This document shows positions 46,986 to 54,604 of a DNA stretch of 64,000 nt, one piece after another. Position 1 is the first letter of the stretch. Every line of letters starts with the position of its first letter. A program made the position numbers and the translations under genes. The DNA is from Methanooceanicella nereidis (lineage in GTDB: Archaea; Halobacteriota; Methanocellia; Methanocellales; Methanocellaceae), in assembly GCF_021023085.1 (NCBI RefSeq), contig NZ_PGCK01000005.1:124001-188000 (forward strand), in the 5' to 3' direction. The notes under the pieces are model-generated. The model searched no databases. It saw only the letters and a list, made by a program, of their open reading frames with translations, and was not told the DNA's origin.

Positions 46986-48027
46986 GGTTGTGCCTGACGG
47001 ATGGCAGGTAGGCACGTGACCTCACAGAAACACGGAAACACTAAAATTTTTTATATGATTTTTTAAGGGCACGAAATTCTCTAAGAATTTACTCACGAAA
47101 TCTCTAAGGCTCTAGTATCACTGTCAACGCACAAACACCTCGAACGCCCGGCTCAACGCACTAACCTCTCTAAGTCACCAACTCTAAAACAAGGCCCGAA
47201 CATTCTCCAAAGCACTAAAGTTTAATATCCCGGTTTGTGTTGTAAAAAATTTGGTGTGGTCCTGGTTTAGTATTCTTGTTATCCCCCTTCCAATGTTCTG
47301 ATCGTTGAAATTTATAAGAAGACCGAGTCTTTTTCCGCTAAGCCTTAAGTTGTTGAGTAACTGGGCTTTATGTATAGGCTAAACCAGGTCCGTGGATTTG
47401 AACTCCACTACCAGGCAGTCGTCGACCAGCAGGTCCAGGATGAAATACTCATCATCATATACAATACCGCCTACACTATTGGTATCTTAATTTGTGTCTT
47501 GACATTGAATCCTCTGCTTCTTAGTTCTTTTACCATGAATCTCTCGTAGGTCTTTTCAGGCAGCCCGACCCCAAGCCTTTTATGGATGGTGTAAGCCGAA
47601 TCCACAGTATATTTTGCTGCTGTTTCAACGATATCAGGCAGCTTATCATATTTTCTTTCCATCATGATCACCTTAACAAAACAATACTAATTTGCTATTA
47701 TTTGCAATAAAGTATTATAAATTTATCCATCAAACAAAAAAACAGGAGAACAATCATACGACAATTAATGCATAACACAAACCGGGATATTAAACTTTCG
47801 TGTTTTGGAGAATATTCGGGCTTTGTTTTAGAGTTGGTGACTTTGAGAAGGTTGGTGCGTTGAGCCGTGCGTTCGAGCTGTTAGAGCGTTGACAGTGATA
47901 CTAGAGCCTTAGAGGTTTCGTGAGCCAACTTTTGGTGTCTTTGAGCCTTAAAAATCATATAAAAAATTTTAGTGTTTCCGTGTTTCTGTGAGATTACGTG
48001 TCTACCTGCCATCCGACAGGCACAACC
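46986..48027. mobile_element. Palindromic element copy B with broken GxxExxY gene
   Basis: About 1042 bp. The left arm (46986 to about 47240) and right arm (about 47770-48027) are inverted repeats of the same family as copies A, C, D and E. Outer ends extend perfectly: TATATGGTTGTGCCTG on the left and its complement CAGGCACAACCATATA on the right. Inner ends GTGTTG and AACACAAACCGGG flank a GxxExxY pseudogene. It lies between the GT-A gene and the nucleotidyltransferase gene. Confidence 0.85.
47263..47671 (-). pseudogene. Frameshifted GxxExxY protein gene
   Basis: The first 65 codons are nearly identical to the intact copy at 54.9-55.3 kb (one or two substitutions). At about 47475 one base is missing (8 instead of 9 between two conserved blocks), shifting the frame. 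Further on a second lesion appears: where the intact copy reads CAG-ATA-CAG, this copy reads CTG-GTT-TAG, an in-frame stop. The PD-(D/E)XK residues would be lost. So this copy is very probably inactive, although its arms are well kept. Confidence 0.85.
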
Positions 48028-48073
48028 ATATATTATTCTCATAAAAATACTGTTACTGGTATGATCTTAATAT

Positions 48074-49303
48074 TCATATTTTACGGATCAGCCTGCGCCA
48101 CCGCTTAAAATGTGAAACATAAGAAGGCCTGTCGTCGAAAGTCGGGTCTGTGATCTTTACCAGGCCGTTCGACGGGAATATCATCCTGTAATACAGGCGA
48201 GTCTTTTCCATGACGCTTGCGTTTTCAGGGACTATAAGCCTGATCTTTTCCACAGTGCCGCCTTTGGCCGCATACGAAAATGCCTTACATTCATCATCCG
48301 AAGGCTCCGGCCATTTTGAAAGATCGATGAATTCTGGCGGTATATTTAGCCCGGTCCAGAGATGCGTCATTGTCAAAGCTTTCTCCATGGCCAGCCTGGC
48401 GCCGCATTTCACGCTCAATTCCTGTACTGCGGCCCAATCATCATTACCGGTGATCTGCTCGCATAAAAGGCGAATGTCATATATCCAGTTGAGCCGTATG
48501 CTGTGCCCGTGGCTGTATACAAGATGATTGACCGCATGTATCAGCGCGTCTATCGGGCATAATGTTTTGAAGGAGAGACCTTGAGAGTTTACATTTACGG
48601 CATTGTCGAAAAGCTGCCCGACGTCCACGTTCTTACTTACCATGTTGAACGTGTAAAGGTTCCAGTGAACCTCTACAGGGCGATACCTGGAAAGGTCATC
48701 GTGACAGAATATCTCTTCGCAATAACCGTTTTTAGATACCTCGAACCGTTTTTCCACACATGCATATCCCAGGCTTTCCATAATTTCGCGAGAACGAATG
48801 ACGTTTTCAGGACGGACGAGAATGTCAATGTCCCCGCTTGCCCTCAAAGCAGTGTCAGAATATATTGACCGGGCATATGCGGGACCTTTTAGAAGTAACA
48901 GGTCTATTTCCTCATAATTAAAAGCATCGAGAATTTGTCCTGTTTGCCTCCCTGCCTGATCCGAGCTTATCCTGCTCTTAAGGAAATCCATTCTTAATAC
49001 GTTCACAATATTCTCAGGAGGCTGTAATTCGGCGGGCAGCGAGTATATATTTTTGTAGACCAGCGGGGCTATGCCGTGAGTATGTAAGAATACGGCGAAC
49101 CGAACCCACTCGCTCATGGAAATATCCGGTAGGACCGGCTCACTATCTTTTAAAATGGCTATAAGATATGATAACAGACCGTCAGGAAAATTTTCCAGAG
49201 GGTCAATATGGCCGTTACGCAGCTGGAAAACATCATGGATCTTTCTGATCTCGCTCAGAGTGTCATGACCGGCGTTACCTTCACTGGACAGCGTTATCGC
49301 CAT
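48074..49303 (-). CDS. Nucleotidyltransferase-family protein (NTP_transf_5, PF14907)
   Basis: A 409-residue protein. LLLLKGPAYARSIYSD (about 136-150) and the catalytic-type GDIDILVRPE (157-166, with Asp158 and Asp160) match PF14907. EVHWNLY and ALIHAVNHLVYSHGHS follow as in the family. Known: the family is found in lasso-peptide and polysaccharide clusters; the pseudomycoidin member PsmN is reported to add hexose to a phosphorylated Ser. It overlaps the signal peptidase gene by 23 bp, so it is translationally linked to the cassette. A paralogue lies at 60.7-61.8 kb. Confidence 0.88.
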   Translation of the reverse strand: MAITLSSEGNAGHDTLSEIRKIHDVFQLRNGHIDPLENFPDGLLSYLIAILKDSEPVLPDISMSEWVRFAVFLHTHGIAPLVYKNIYSLPAELQPPENIVNVLRMDFLKSRISSDQAGRQTGQILDAFNYEEIDLLLLKGPAYARSIYSDTALRASGDIDILVRPENVIRSREIMESLGYACVEKRFEVSKNGYCEEIFCHDDLSRYRPVEVHWNLYTFNMVSKNVDVGQLFDNAVNVNSQGLSFKTLCPIDALIHAVNHLVYSHGHSIRLNWIYDIRLLCEQITGNDDWAAVQELSVKCGARLAMEKALTMTHLWTGLNIPPEFIDLSKWPEPSDDECKAFSYAAKGGTVEKIRLIVPENASVMEKTRLYYRMIFPSNGLVKITDPTFDDRPSYVSHFKRWRRLIRKI

Positions 49304-49955
49304 AACACACCGAACTCATGAAAGATCCTTTTAGAGAGTTGTGTCTATCCAGGTACTCTTCGTCGATGAACAGATCATATGGCCTGAATATTCTCCAGCT
49401 CTCGGCCCCGGGAAGACGCTTGCCCACAAGCTTTTTACCCATGAACAGCTGCATCTCCATACCTTCGGGGCGCTTGAAATGCAGGACATACATGTCCTTT
49501 TGTCCGGCCATATCCTTCTTTAATAGCGCGGGCCATATGCCGTTTATCCGGTAAACTACATAGAACACGTACGCTTTGGAAAATTTAATGAACCTGTGCC
49601 ACAGGTACGATAAGCCTCCGCGAAGGCCGCCGGATATCTTTACCAGCTTTGAGCCTCGCTCAACGAAGACGACCTGTCCTATCAGGTTATTCGGCCTGAG
49701 CACCCATTTATCAACATAGGCGTTGTTATCGCCACGCGTCTTGATCCCCTCGTCGGTGATCGAGATAATGCGATGCGCCACCTTTTTTCCCTCGTCCGGC
49801 GTAAAAAATGCGACTACGTCCCCGCATCTGATGCCCCTGTTAATGTAAGGTATAACGCAAAGCATGTCAAGATCCTTTAAAGTGGGATACATGCTCTTCC
49901 CTACGTACACCAGATTGTTTACAGGAACACCTAAATCTACACGTCCCCTGACCAT
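49281..49955 (-). CDS. S26-type signal peptidase of archaeal (Ser-His) form
   Basis: A 224-residue protein. The catalytic Ser21 lies in VGKSMYPTL, His61 in KVAHRI replaces the bacterial Lys as in archaeal/eukaryotic signal peptidases, and Asp76 lies in RGDNN. It lacks the usual N-terminal transmembrane anchor; hydrophobicity occurs only in the middle (about 125-145). The C-terminal half (from about 100) is an unusual extension. Placed between the kinase-like and nucleotidyltransferase genes, it may remove the leader of the neighbouring candidate peptide (inference). Confidence 0.85.
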   Translation of the reverse strand: MVRGRVDLGVPVNNLVYVGKSMYPTLKDLDMLCVIPYINRGIRCGDVVAFFTPDEGKKVAHRIISITDEGIKTRGDNNAYVDKWVLRPNNLIGQVVFVERGSKLVKISGGLRGGLSYLWHRFIKFSKAYVFYVVYRINGIWPALLKKDMAGQKDMYVLHFKRPEGMEMQLFMGKKLVGKRLPGAESWRIFRPYDLFIDEEYLDRHNSLKGSFMSSVCYGDNAVQ

Positions 49956-50012
49956 ATCCCCAAAACCCTTATATTAATGTAATTCTATTTTTATAAGTTA
50001 TCTTTATTAGTA

Positions 50013-50918
50013 TTAAAAAATTGCTATCTCTATCTCTTCCCAGAACCTTCCGGATATGCTTACCCGAAGTTTAAATAATGGGATCTCTTTTGCTATTTCG
50101 CATGAGTTATGGAATATCGCCTCATTCAGAGACCGTGCATCGTTTTTACTAAGATTTACCCAGTAACGGTGACATGCATCCATGGCCGACCTGTAGATAA
50201 CGGAAGCCGCCGCCCCTTTCCCGACAGGAATGACTTCATCTTTCCTGGACTGTTCGAGTAAAAAGATGGCTTCTACGGGAAAATGACGGGAAACATCCCA
50301 TGTGCCGGGGCTGTTTCGTTCCAGAAAATCGCTCCATGTGGGGAAAGGATGCGCATGATAACGCCCGCTGCCGGTATCCCTGACTATCAATACTTCCTCA
50401 TCGCAGATCGTGTTCCATGGCGAAGGAATGCGGCGGCAGCATGTGGATTTACCGGTCTTCGAAGGGGCTGTGAGCAATACGCCTTTGCCGTTAAGCTCTA
50501 CAAGGCCGGCGTGAAACGGAAGACATCCTGCCTTTAAGTTTTTATTATAGAAGAATGACAGGAAATTCGCGATAAGGATTATATCGGGCTCGTGATACTC
50601 TTCCTTATAATCAACAGCACATATTATGTCGGGTACGTCTTCATGCTGCCATATTTTTATTAGCCCGATCTGGCTGTAATTCCATCCGTTTCCGGGTAGA
50701 TAGCAGGGTAATTCATCATATTTTTTTGGATCAAGACTATCTGATGTAAATTTTTCAAGATCATCGGTTATAAAATAGATATTAATGCCGTCCTCATCCG
50801 GACCGCATGCCTTTAGACGCATTATTGACGCGAATCTTTCCACCCAAGAGATGGTAGTTTTTGTAGGTATGATCCGCCAGGACCTGCCGTTACTTAATCG
50901 TAGAAGGAAAGATCTCAT
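50013..50918 (-). CDS. HPr-kinase-like P-loop protein (ScmC-type)
   Basis: A 301-residue protein. FHAGLVELNGKGVLLTAPSKTGKST (split here: FHAGLVELNGKG, then P-loop APSKTGKST at 151-159) is the HprK-related kinase pattern, with an acidic CDEEVL following at about 172-177. The first P-loop residue is Ala rather than Gly. An N-terminal domain (1-125) of unknown fold precedes it. Known: HprK-like kinases in lasso clusters phosphorylate the last Ser of the peptide. I recall a similar protein, ScmC, in the SynChlorMet cassette. It starts 14 bp after the candidate precursor's stop. Confidence 0.82.
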   Translation of the reverse strand: MRSFLLRLSNGRSWRIIPTKTTISWVERFASIMRLKACGPDEDGINIYFITDDLEKFTSDSLDPKKYDELPCYLPGNGWNYSQIGLIKIWQHEDVPDIICAVDYKEEYHEPDIILIANFLSFFYNKNLKAGCLPFHAGLVELNGKGVLLTAPSKTGKSTCCRRIPSPWNTICDEEVLIVRDTGSGRYHAHPFPTWSDFLERNSPGTWDVSRHFPVEAIFLLEQSRKDEVIPVGKGAAASVIYRSAMDACHRYWVNLSKNDARSLNEAIFHNSCEIAKEIPLFKLRVSISGRFWEEIEIAIF

Positions 50919-50932
50919 ATCAATAAAAGCAT

Positions 50933-51211
50933 TTAGCTTCCGAATGCCGCCTGGCCATTGGTACAGCCGCCAAGCCCGGTATTGCTTTGCCCGTTATCGC
51001 ATCCGAAAGTCTTGTTAGCCTGTCCTACTCCGCATCCATCTGTCGTGTTATTCTGACCTGTGCTGCATCCTCCGGACGTATTAGTATTCCCGGTATTGCA
51101 GATGCCGCCTGGATTGCTTATGCCGTTATGGCAAAGAGAACCGCCGGACTGGCCGAGGACTACGTCACTGAACTTTATCAGCTGCGGCTTTTCGTAAACT
51201 AGCTTCCCCAT
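50933..51211 (-). CDS. Candidate RiPP precursor: six Cys in 11-residue repeats
   Basis: A 92-residue protein with two parts. The leader (about 1-24, MGKLVYEKPQLIKFSDVVL then GQSGG) has a Y-x2-P-x-L motif like leaders bound by PqqD/RRE domains, and ends in Gly-Gly. The core (25-92) is Gly/Asn/Thr/Ser-rich with Cys at 27, 38, 49, 60, 71 and 83, so spacing 11, 11, 11, 11, 12. The unit is C-x-x-G-x-x-N-x3-G. The last residue is Ser. It has no transmembrane segment. Its neighbours are a kinase-like gene downstream and two radical SAM/SPASM genes and a PqqD gene upstream, beyond element D. The translation product and its modification are inferred. Confidence 0.8.
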   Translation of the reverse strand: MGKLVYEKPQLIKFSDVVLGQSGGSLCHNGISNPGGICNTGNTNTSGGCSTGQNNTTDGCGVGQANKTFGCDNGQSNTGLGGCTNGQAAFGS

Positions 51212-51287
51212 AGGATAACCACGTCTATACCCTTATCTACCACACCACATCTTCTTTGAGGACAATGCATCAAAGGTAAGGTCTATT

Positions 51288-51326
51288 CAAATAATACTTA
51301 CAACGCAGGCCGTATATAAATTTTGT
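51288..51326 (-). promoter_or_regulatory. Promoter of the candidate precursor unit
   Basis: On the minus strand a TATA box TTTATATAC (51320-51312) preceded by an A-rich BRE-like AACAAAA predicts a start near 51288 and a leader of about 75 nt before ATG 51211. This gives the precursor-kinase-peptidase-nucleotidyltransferase unit its own promoter, separate from the radical SAM genes. Confidence 0.55.
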
Positions 51327-51383
51327 TTAAATAAAGATGAAGATTAAACATTTTTAGTTCTTTTTGGGGTTTTATTTTAGGTT

Positions 51384-51928
51384 ATTCTGTCCGGATGGCA
51401 GGTAGATACTAATTTCACAGAAACACGGAAACACTAAAATTTTTAAATGATTTTTTTAAGGCACGAAATCTCTAAGAACTTACTCACTAAACCTCTAAGG
51501 CTCTAGTATCACCGTCAACGCTCTAACACCTCTAACGCTCGGCTCAACGCACTAACCTCTCAAATTCACCAACGCTAAAACAAGACACGAACATTCTCCA
51601 AGGCACGAAAGTTTAATGGCCCGGTTGACGTTTCGTTTTATCGATGCCATCCTGGACTTTTTTCCTTTTTGTTAAATTGAAACCGAAACCGGGATATTGA
51701 ATTTTCGTGCCTTGGGGAGGTTCGGGGTTTGTTTTAGCGTTAGTGTATTAGAGAATTTGGTGCGTTGAGTCGAGCGTTTGGGACGTTAGTGCGTTGACGG
51801 TGATACTAGAGCCTCAGAGATTTTGTGAGTGAATTTTTGGTGCCTTTGAGACCTTAAAATTATAAAAAAAATTGTGTTTCTGTGTTTCTGTGAGGTTAGT
51901 ATCTACCTGCCATCCGACAGGTACAACC
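51384..51928. mobile_element. Palindromic element copy D (no gene)
   Basis: About 545 bp. Ends CTGTCCGGATGGCAGGTA on the left and TACCTGCCATCCGACAGGTA on the right, with the same unit order in the arms as the other copies. The centre is almost the same as in copy A (GTTGACGTTTCG, ATGCCATCCTGGACTTTTT, GAAACCGAAACCGGG), so A and D are one subfamily. It lies between the candidate precursor's promoter and the radical SAM gene, dividing the modification cassette into two transcription units. Confidence 0.85.
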
Positions 51929-51969
51929 ACAAAAACATCATCCCGAAAATGATAAAACTTTTCCAGGCA

Positions 51970-53085
51970 TCATTTATCTGGTTTTACATAAATCCTTGAC
52001 GCCGGGAATATGTCTCTATTCTTCGCTTCCTTACAGTACCAGAACGGGGCCCATATGCTCTTGCTCGAATAATAGTTCTGCGCTATGCAGCTTCCGAGGC
52101 ATATGCTTTTCATAAGGCATTCGCCGCAGACACCTTCAAGCCGCGCGGGAAGCCCCTCGCGGAGTTCGCGAAGTATCGGCTCATTTGACCATACATCTTC
52201 AAGGCGATCTTTTCCGGCTTTCCCGAATGTCAGTTCAGGCACATGCGCCCCGATCCCGCAAAGAGCATAGGTCCCGTCAGCCAGGACTCCGACGATGTTC
52301 AATATCCCGCAGACAGTGCACCCGCACCCTGTGCTCCCGAACATCTTTCCCATAGGCCTGAACGCAGGAGGCTGAGTGTAATGTAATTTTAAGAAAGTTT
52401 TTTCCGCCAGCTCGCCTTCCACCCATTTTCCAAGGCTTACCAGTTCCTCGATGCCTGAGGTCTCTCCGGCGTCATGCATTTTTTCGCCCCTTGCAGTGGG
52501 CTGTACGACGTTGAACTTTAGGCTGCTTGCGCCGAGGGATTCGGCCAGCCTGATCATATCCTCTATCTGGCCGGAATTCCTGCGCATTATGGTCATGATG
52601 ATCTCGGGCTTTATCCCTGCATTGACGAGGTTCCTTATTCCTTCCAGGGCCGCATCGAAGCATCCTTCAACGCCCCTTACCCATTCATGCGTCTCTTTAT
52701 TCGCCCCGTCGAGGCTCACGGATATGCAGCCGGGCTTACATGAGGCGATAAGCCGCACCATTTCCAGGGTGCAAAGAACGCCGTTAGTCTCTATGCAGAG
52801 AATGAGGCCGTTGTCTCGTATGATATTAATGATCTCCTGAATGTCAGGATGAAGCAGAGGCTCTCCGCCTGTCAATTTTACTCTTTGAAGACCCAATGGT
52901 TTAGCTTCTTCTATGATGGATCTAAAAAGGCTGACAGGGATGTAATTGAATTTTCCTTCTTTAGAATATTTTGGGGATATCCAGCAGTGCCGGCAGCGCA
53001 GATTGCATCCGTCCGTGAGATAAAAATATATCTGAGTCAGCGGATATGTGCGTTCGCTGGAGCCTTGCGGGATATTTTTGTGCAT
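51970..53085 (-). CDS. Radical SAM/SPASM maturase (ScmE/ScmF-like)
   Basis: A 371-residue radical SAM enzyme. The first 4Fe-4S cluster is held by Cys27, Cys31 and Cys34 (CNLRCRHC), the GGEP motif follows in KLTGGEPLLHP, and the C-terminal SPASM region has GCGCTVCG, YALCGIG, CGECLMKSICLGSC and a last Cys, for two further clusters. Such enzymes crosslink or otherwise modify ribosomal peptides. It lies 12 bp after the second SPASM gene. From memory the pair resembles ScmE and ScmF of the SynChlorMet cassette; I cannot tell which is which. Confidence 0.93.
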   Translation of the reverse strand: MHKNIPQGSSERTYPLTQIYFYLTDGCNLRCRHCWISPKYSKEGKFNYIPVSLFRSIIEEAKPLGLQRVKLTGGEPLLHPDIQEIINIIRDNGLILCIETNGVLCTLEMVRLIASCKPGCISVSLDGANKETHEWVRGVEGCFDAALEGIRNLVNAGIKPEIIMTIMRRNSGQIEDMIRLAESLGASSLKFNVVQPTARGEKMHDAGETSGIEELVSLGKWVEGELAEKTFLKLHYTQPPAFRPMGKMFGSTGCGCTVCGILNIVGVLADGTYALCGIGAHVPELTFGKAGKDRLEDVWSNEPILRELREGLPARLEGVCGECLMKSICLGSCIAQNYYSSKSIWAPFWYCKEAKNRDIFPASRIYVKPDK

Positions 53086-53097
53086 GGTCGCCCTCTT

Positions 53098-54201
53098 TTA
53101 CGTTTCCGGGATCTTTCCCCCATTCCTGAGGAATGTGCGCAGGCAGCCATCAGGATCGGGATGGTCCAGGTTTCCCGTGATATTATAAGTATTTGCGGGA
53201 CAGTTGCCGGTACAATACTTGATATACTCGCAATCACTGCATAAGTCAAAATTGTTTAACGGTATCATGCGCCTTTCGCGCAGCCTTATCATTTCGGGAT
53301 GGCGCTGCCAAATATCTATAAGCCGGTCCTCGTTTATCCTTCCAAGCTCGATCTGGCTCAATAGCTGGCACGGCACGATGACGCCGTCAGCCCGCACCGC
53401 GAGCCTTTCGAACGGGCATCCGCATCCTGTCAGATAGCCTCTGCCCTGGATGTCATTGCCCTCTTTTCGTGCTTTTTCCATTTCCATCCAGGCTTTCGCG
53501 TCGGCCAGCGGTCCGGCTGTCGCGTGTATTCTTCCCGGGTATTTTTTTGTGAGCTTTAGAAGAGCGTTCATCGCCAGCATACGGTCATTCGTATCGAGCC
53601 GTATCTTTTTCGAGTTTTGCTGGCATAGTCCCATGTATGATGCAGAATTGGTCGAGAACGTGGGAATGCCGATGTCTTCTAGTAATAATTTCGCTACGTT
53701 TTCCAGGTCCGTGACGTTTTCTTTATGGATGGTCACCCTTACCGTGACAGGGACGCCATTCTCTTTTAAGCACTTAAGCCCGTTTATCGCCTTTTGGAAA
53801 GTGCCTTTGCCGCGGTATATATCATGGATATTTTCATTAGAGCCGTCAATTGATACCTGTACGGCGTCGCATCTTTTCGCAGAGCTTAAAAAACGGGCAA
53901 TGTCTTCCGTTATTAAAGTCCCGTTCGTCAGTATTGAATACCTCATCCTGTTTTTAACGATGCCTTCTATTATCTCAAAAATATCTTTTCTGTAGAATGG
54001 CTCTCCGCCTTCGAGTACGACTCTCATCACAGAGCATTCGTTGAGCTCTTTGAAAAATTGTAGCCATTCTTCTGCCTGGAGATCATGTTTGACGTCGCCG
54101 GGGCTGCTAAAGTGGCTGCAGTAAGAGCACCGCAGGTTGCAGTCGTTGGTAACGGCGATGTCTATCGCCCTCGGCGTCCTCATGATCTTTTCGGCGGTCA
54201 T
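53098..54201 (-). CDS. Radical SAM/SPASM maturase (ScmE/ScmF-like)
   Basis: A 367-residue radical SAM enzyme. Cluster cysteines are Cys21, Cys25 and Cys28 (CNLRCSYC), with VVLEGGEPFYRKDI following. SPASM cysteines: TGCGCPFERL, VPCQLL, CSDCEYIKYCTGNCP and a last Cys in DGCLRT. It begins one base after the PqqD stop, so these two are translationally coupled. Sequence identity to the other SPASM protein is low outside motifs, suggesting different steps or different residues on the same peptide. Confidence 0.93.
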   Translation of the reverse strand: MTAEKIMRTPRAIDIAVTNDCNLRCSYCSHFSSPGDVKHDLQAEEWLQFFKELNECSVMRVVLEGGEPFYRKDIFEIIEGIVKNRMRYSILTNGTLITEDIARFLSSAKRCDAVQVSIDGSNENIHDIYRGKGTFQKAINGLKCLKENGVPVTVRVTIHKENVTDLENVAKLLLEDIGIPTFSTNSASYMGLCQQNSKKIRLDTNDRMLAMNALLKLTKKYPGRIHATAGPLADAKAWMEMEKARKEGNDIQGRGYLTGCGCPFERLAVRADGVIVPCQLLSQIELGRINEDRLIDIWQRHPEMIRLRERRMIPLNNFDLCSDCEYIKYCTGNCPANTYNITGNLDHPDPDGCLRTFLRNGGKIPET

Positions 54202-54202
54202 A

Positions 54203-54475
54203 TCATGCTTTAGAACCTACAAGGCCTCTGTTTTCAAGGTCAAGGATGAACTCTATCACGTCGTTTTTGTAACTATCGGGAACTCCCTCGCAGTTTTCCG
54301 TCAGCTCGCCGAAAACGTCTTCTACGGTGTGGTCGCCGTCGAGATGCTTCCATATGAAAACGCCTGTAGGGTTTAACCCGAATGTCTCTCCTGTGTTTGG
54401 ATCGTAAAGTAATGCCCAGTCGTCGAACTCTTCTCTGAGGACGATAGACGGGTTAGCAATAGGCCTGTCGATCAA
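54203..54475 (-). CDS. PqqD-family peptide chaperone (RRE; ScmD-like)
   Basis: A 90-residue protein of the PqqD fold: VLREEFDDWALLYDPNTGETFGLNPTGVFIW, then HTVEDVFGEL and FILDLENRGLVG, split here only to name the order of segments. PqqD proteins hold the leader of a precursor and pass it to the radical SAM enzyme. I place the start at TTG 54475, since it follows a strong GAGGGGGG site at the right distance; a longer frame reaching 54673 would include part of palindromic element C and is not believable. It leads the unit pqqD-rSAM-rSAM. Confidence 0.9.
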   Translation of the reverse strand: MIDRPIANPSIVLREEFDDWALLYDPNTGETFGLNPTGVFIWKHLDGDHTVEDVFGELTENCEGVPDSYKNDVIEFILDLENRGLVGSKA

Positions 54476-54604
54476 ATGAACCCCCCTCAATATAATGTAG
54501 ATGATAAGAATTAAACATATAAAATGATATCCATATCGATAGACTTGAAGTGACAAACTGAGTAAATTCTGTAATGTTATATTTTTCTTCGGCTTTTTGG
54601 ATAT

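Noticed and set aside
46986-48027. Classic insertion sequence
   Set aside because: There is no transposase frame; the inverted repeats span whole arms of about 250 bp and the only gene is GxxExxY. Clear target-site duplications could not be established by eye.
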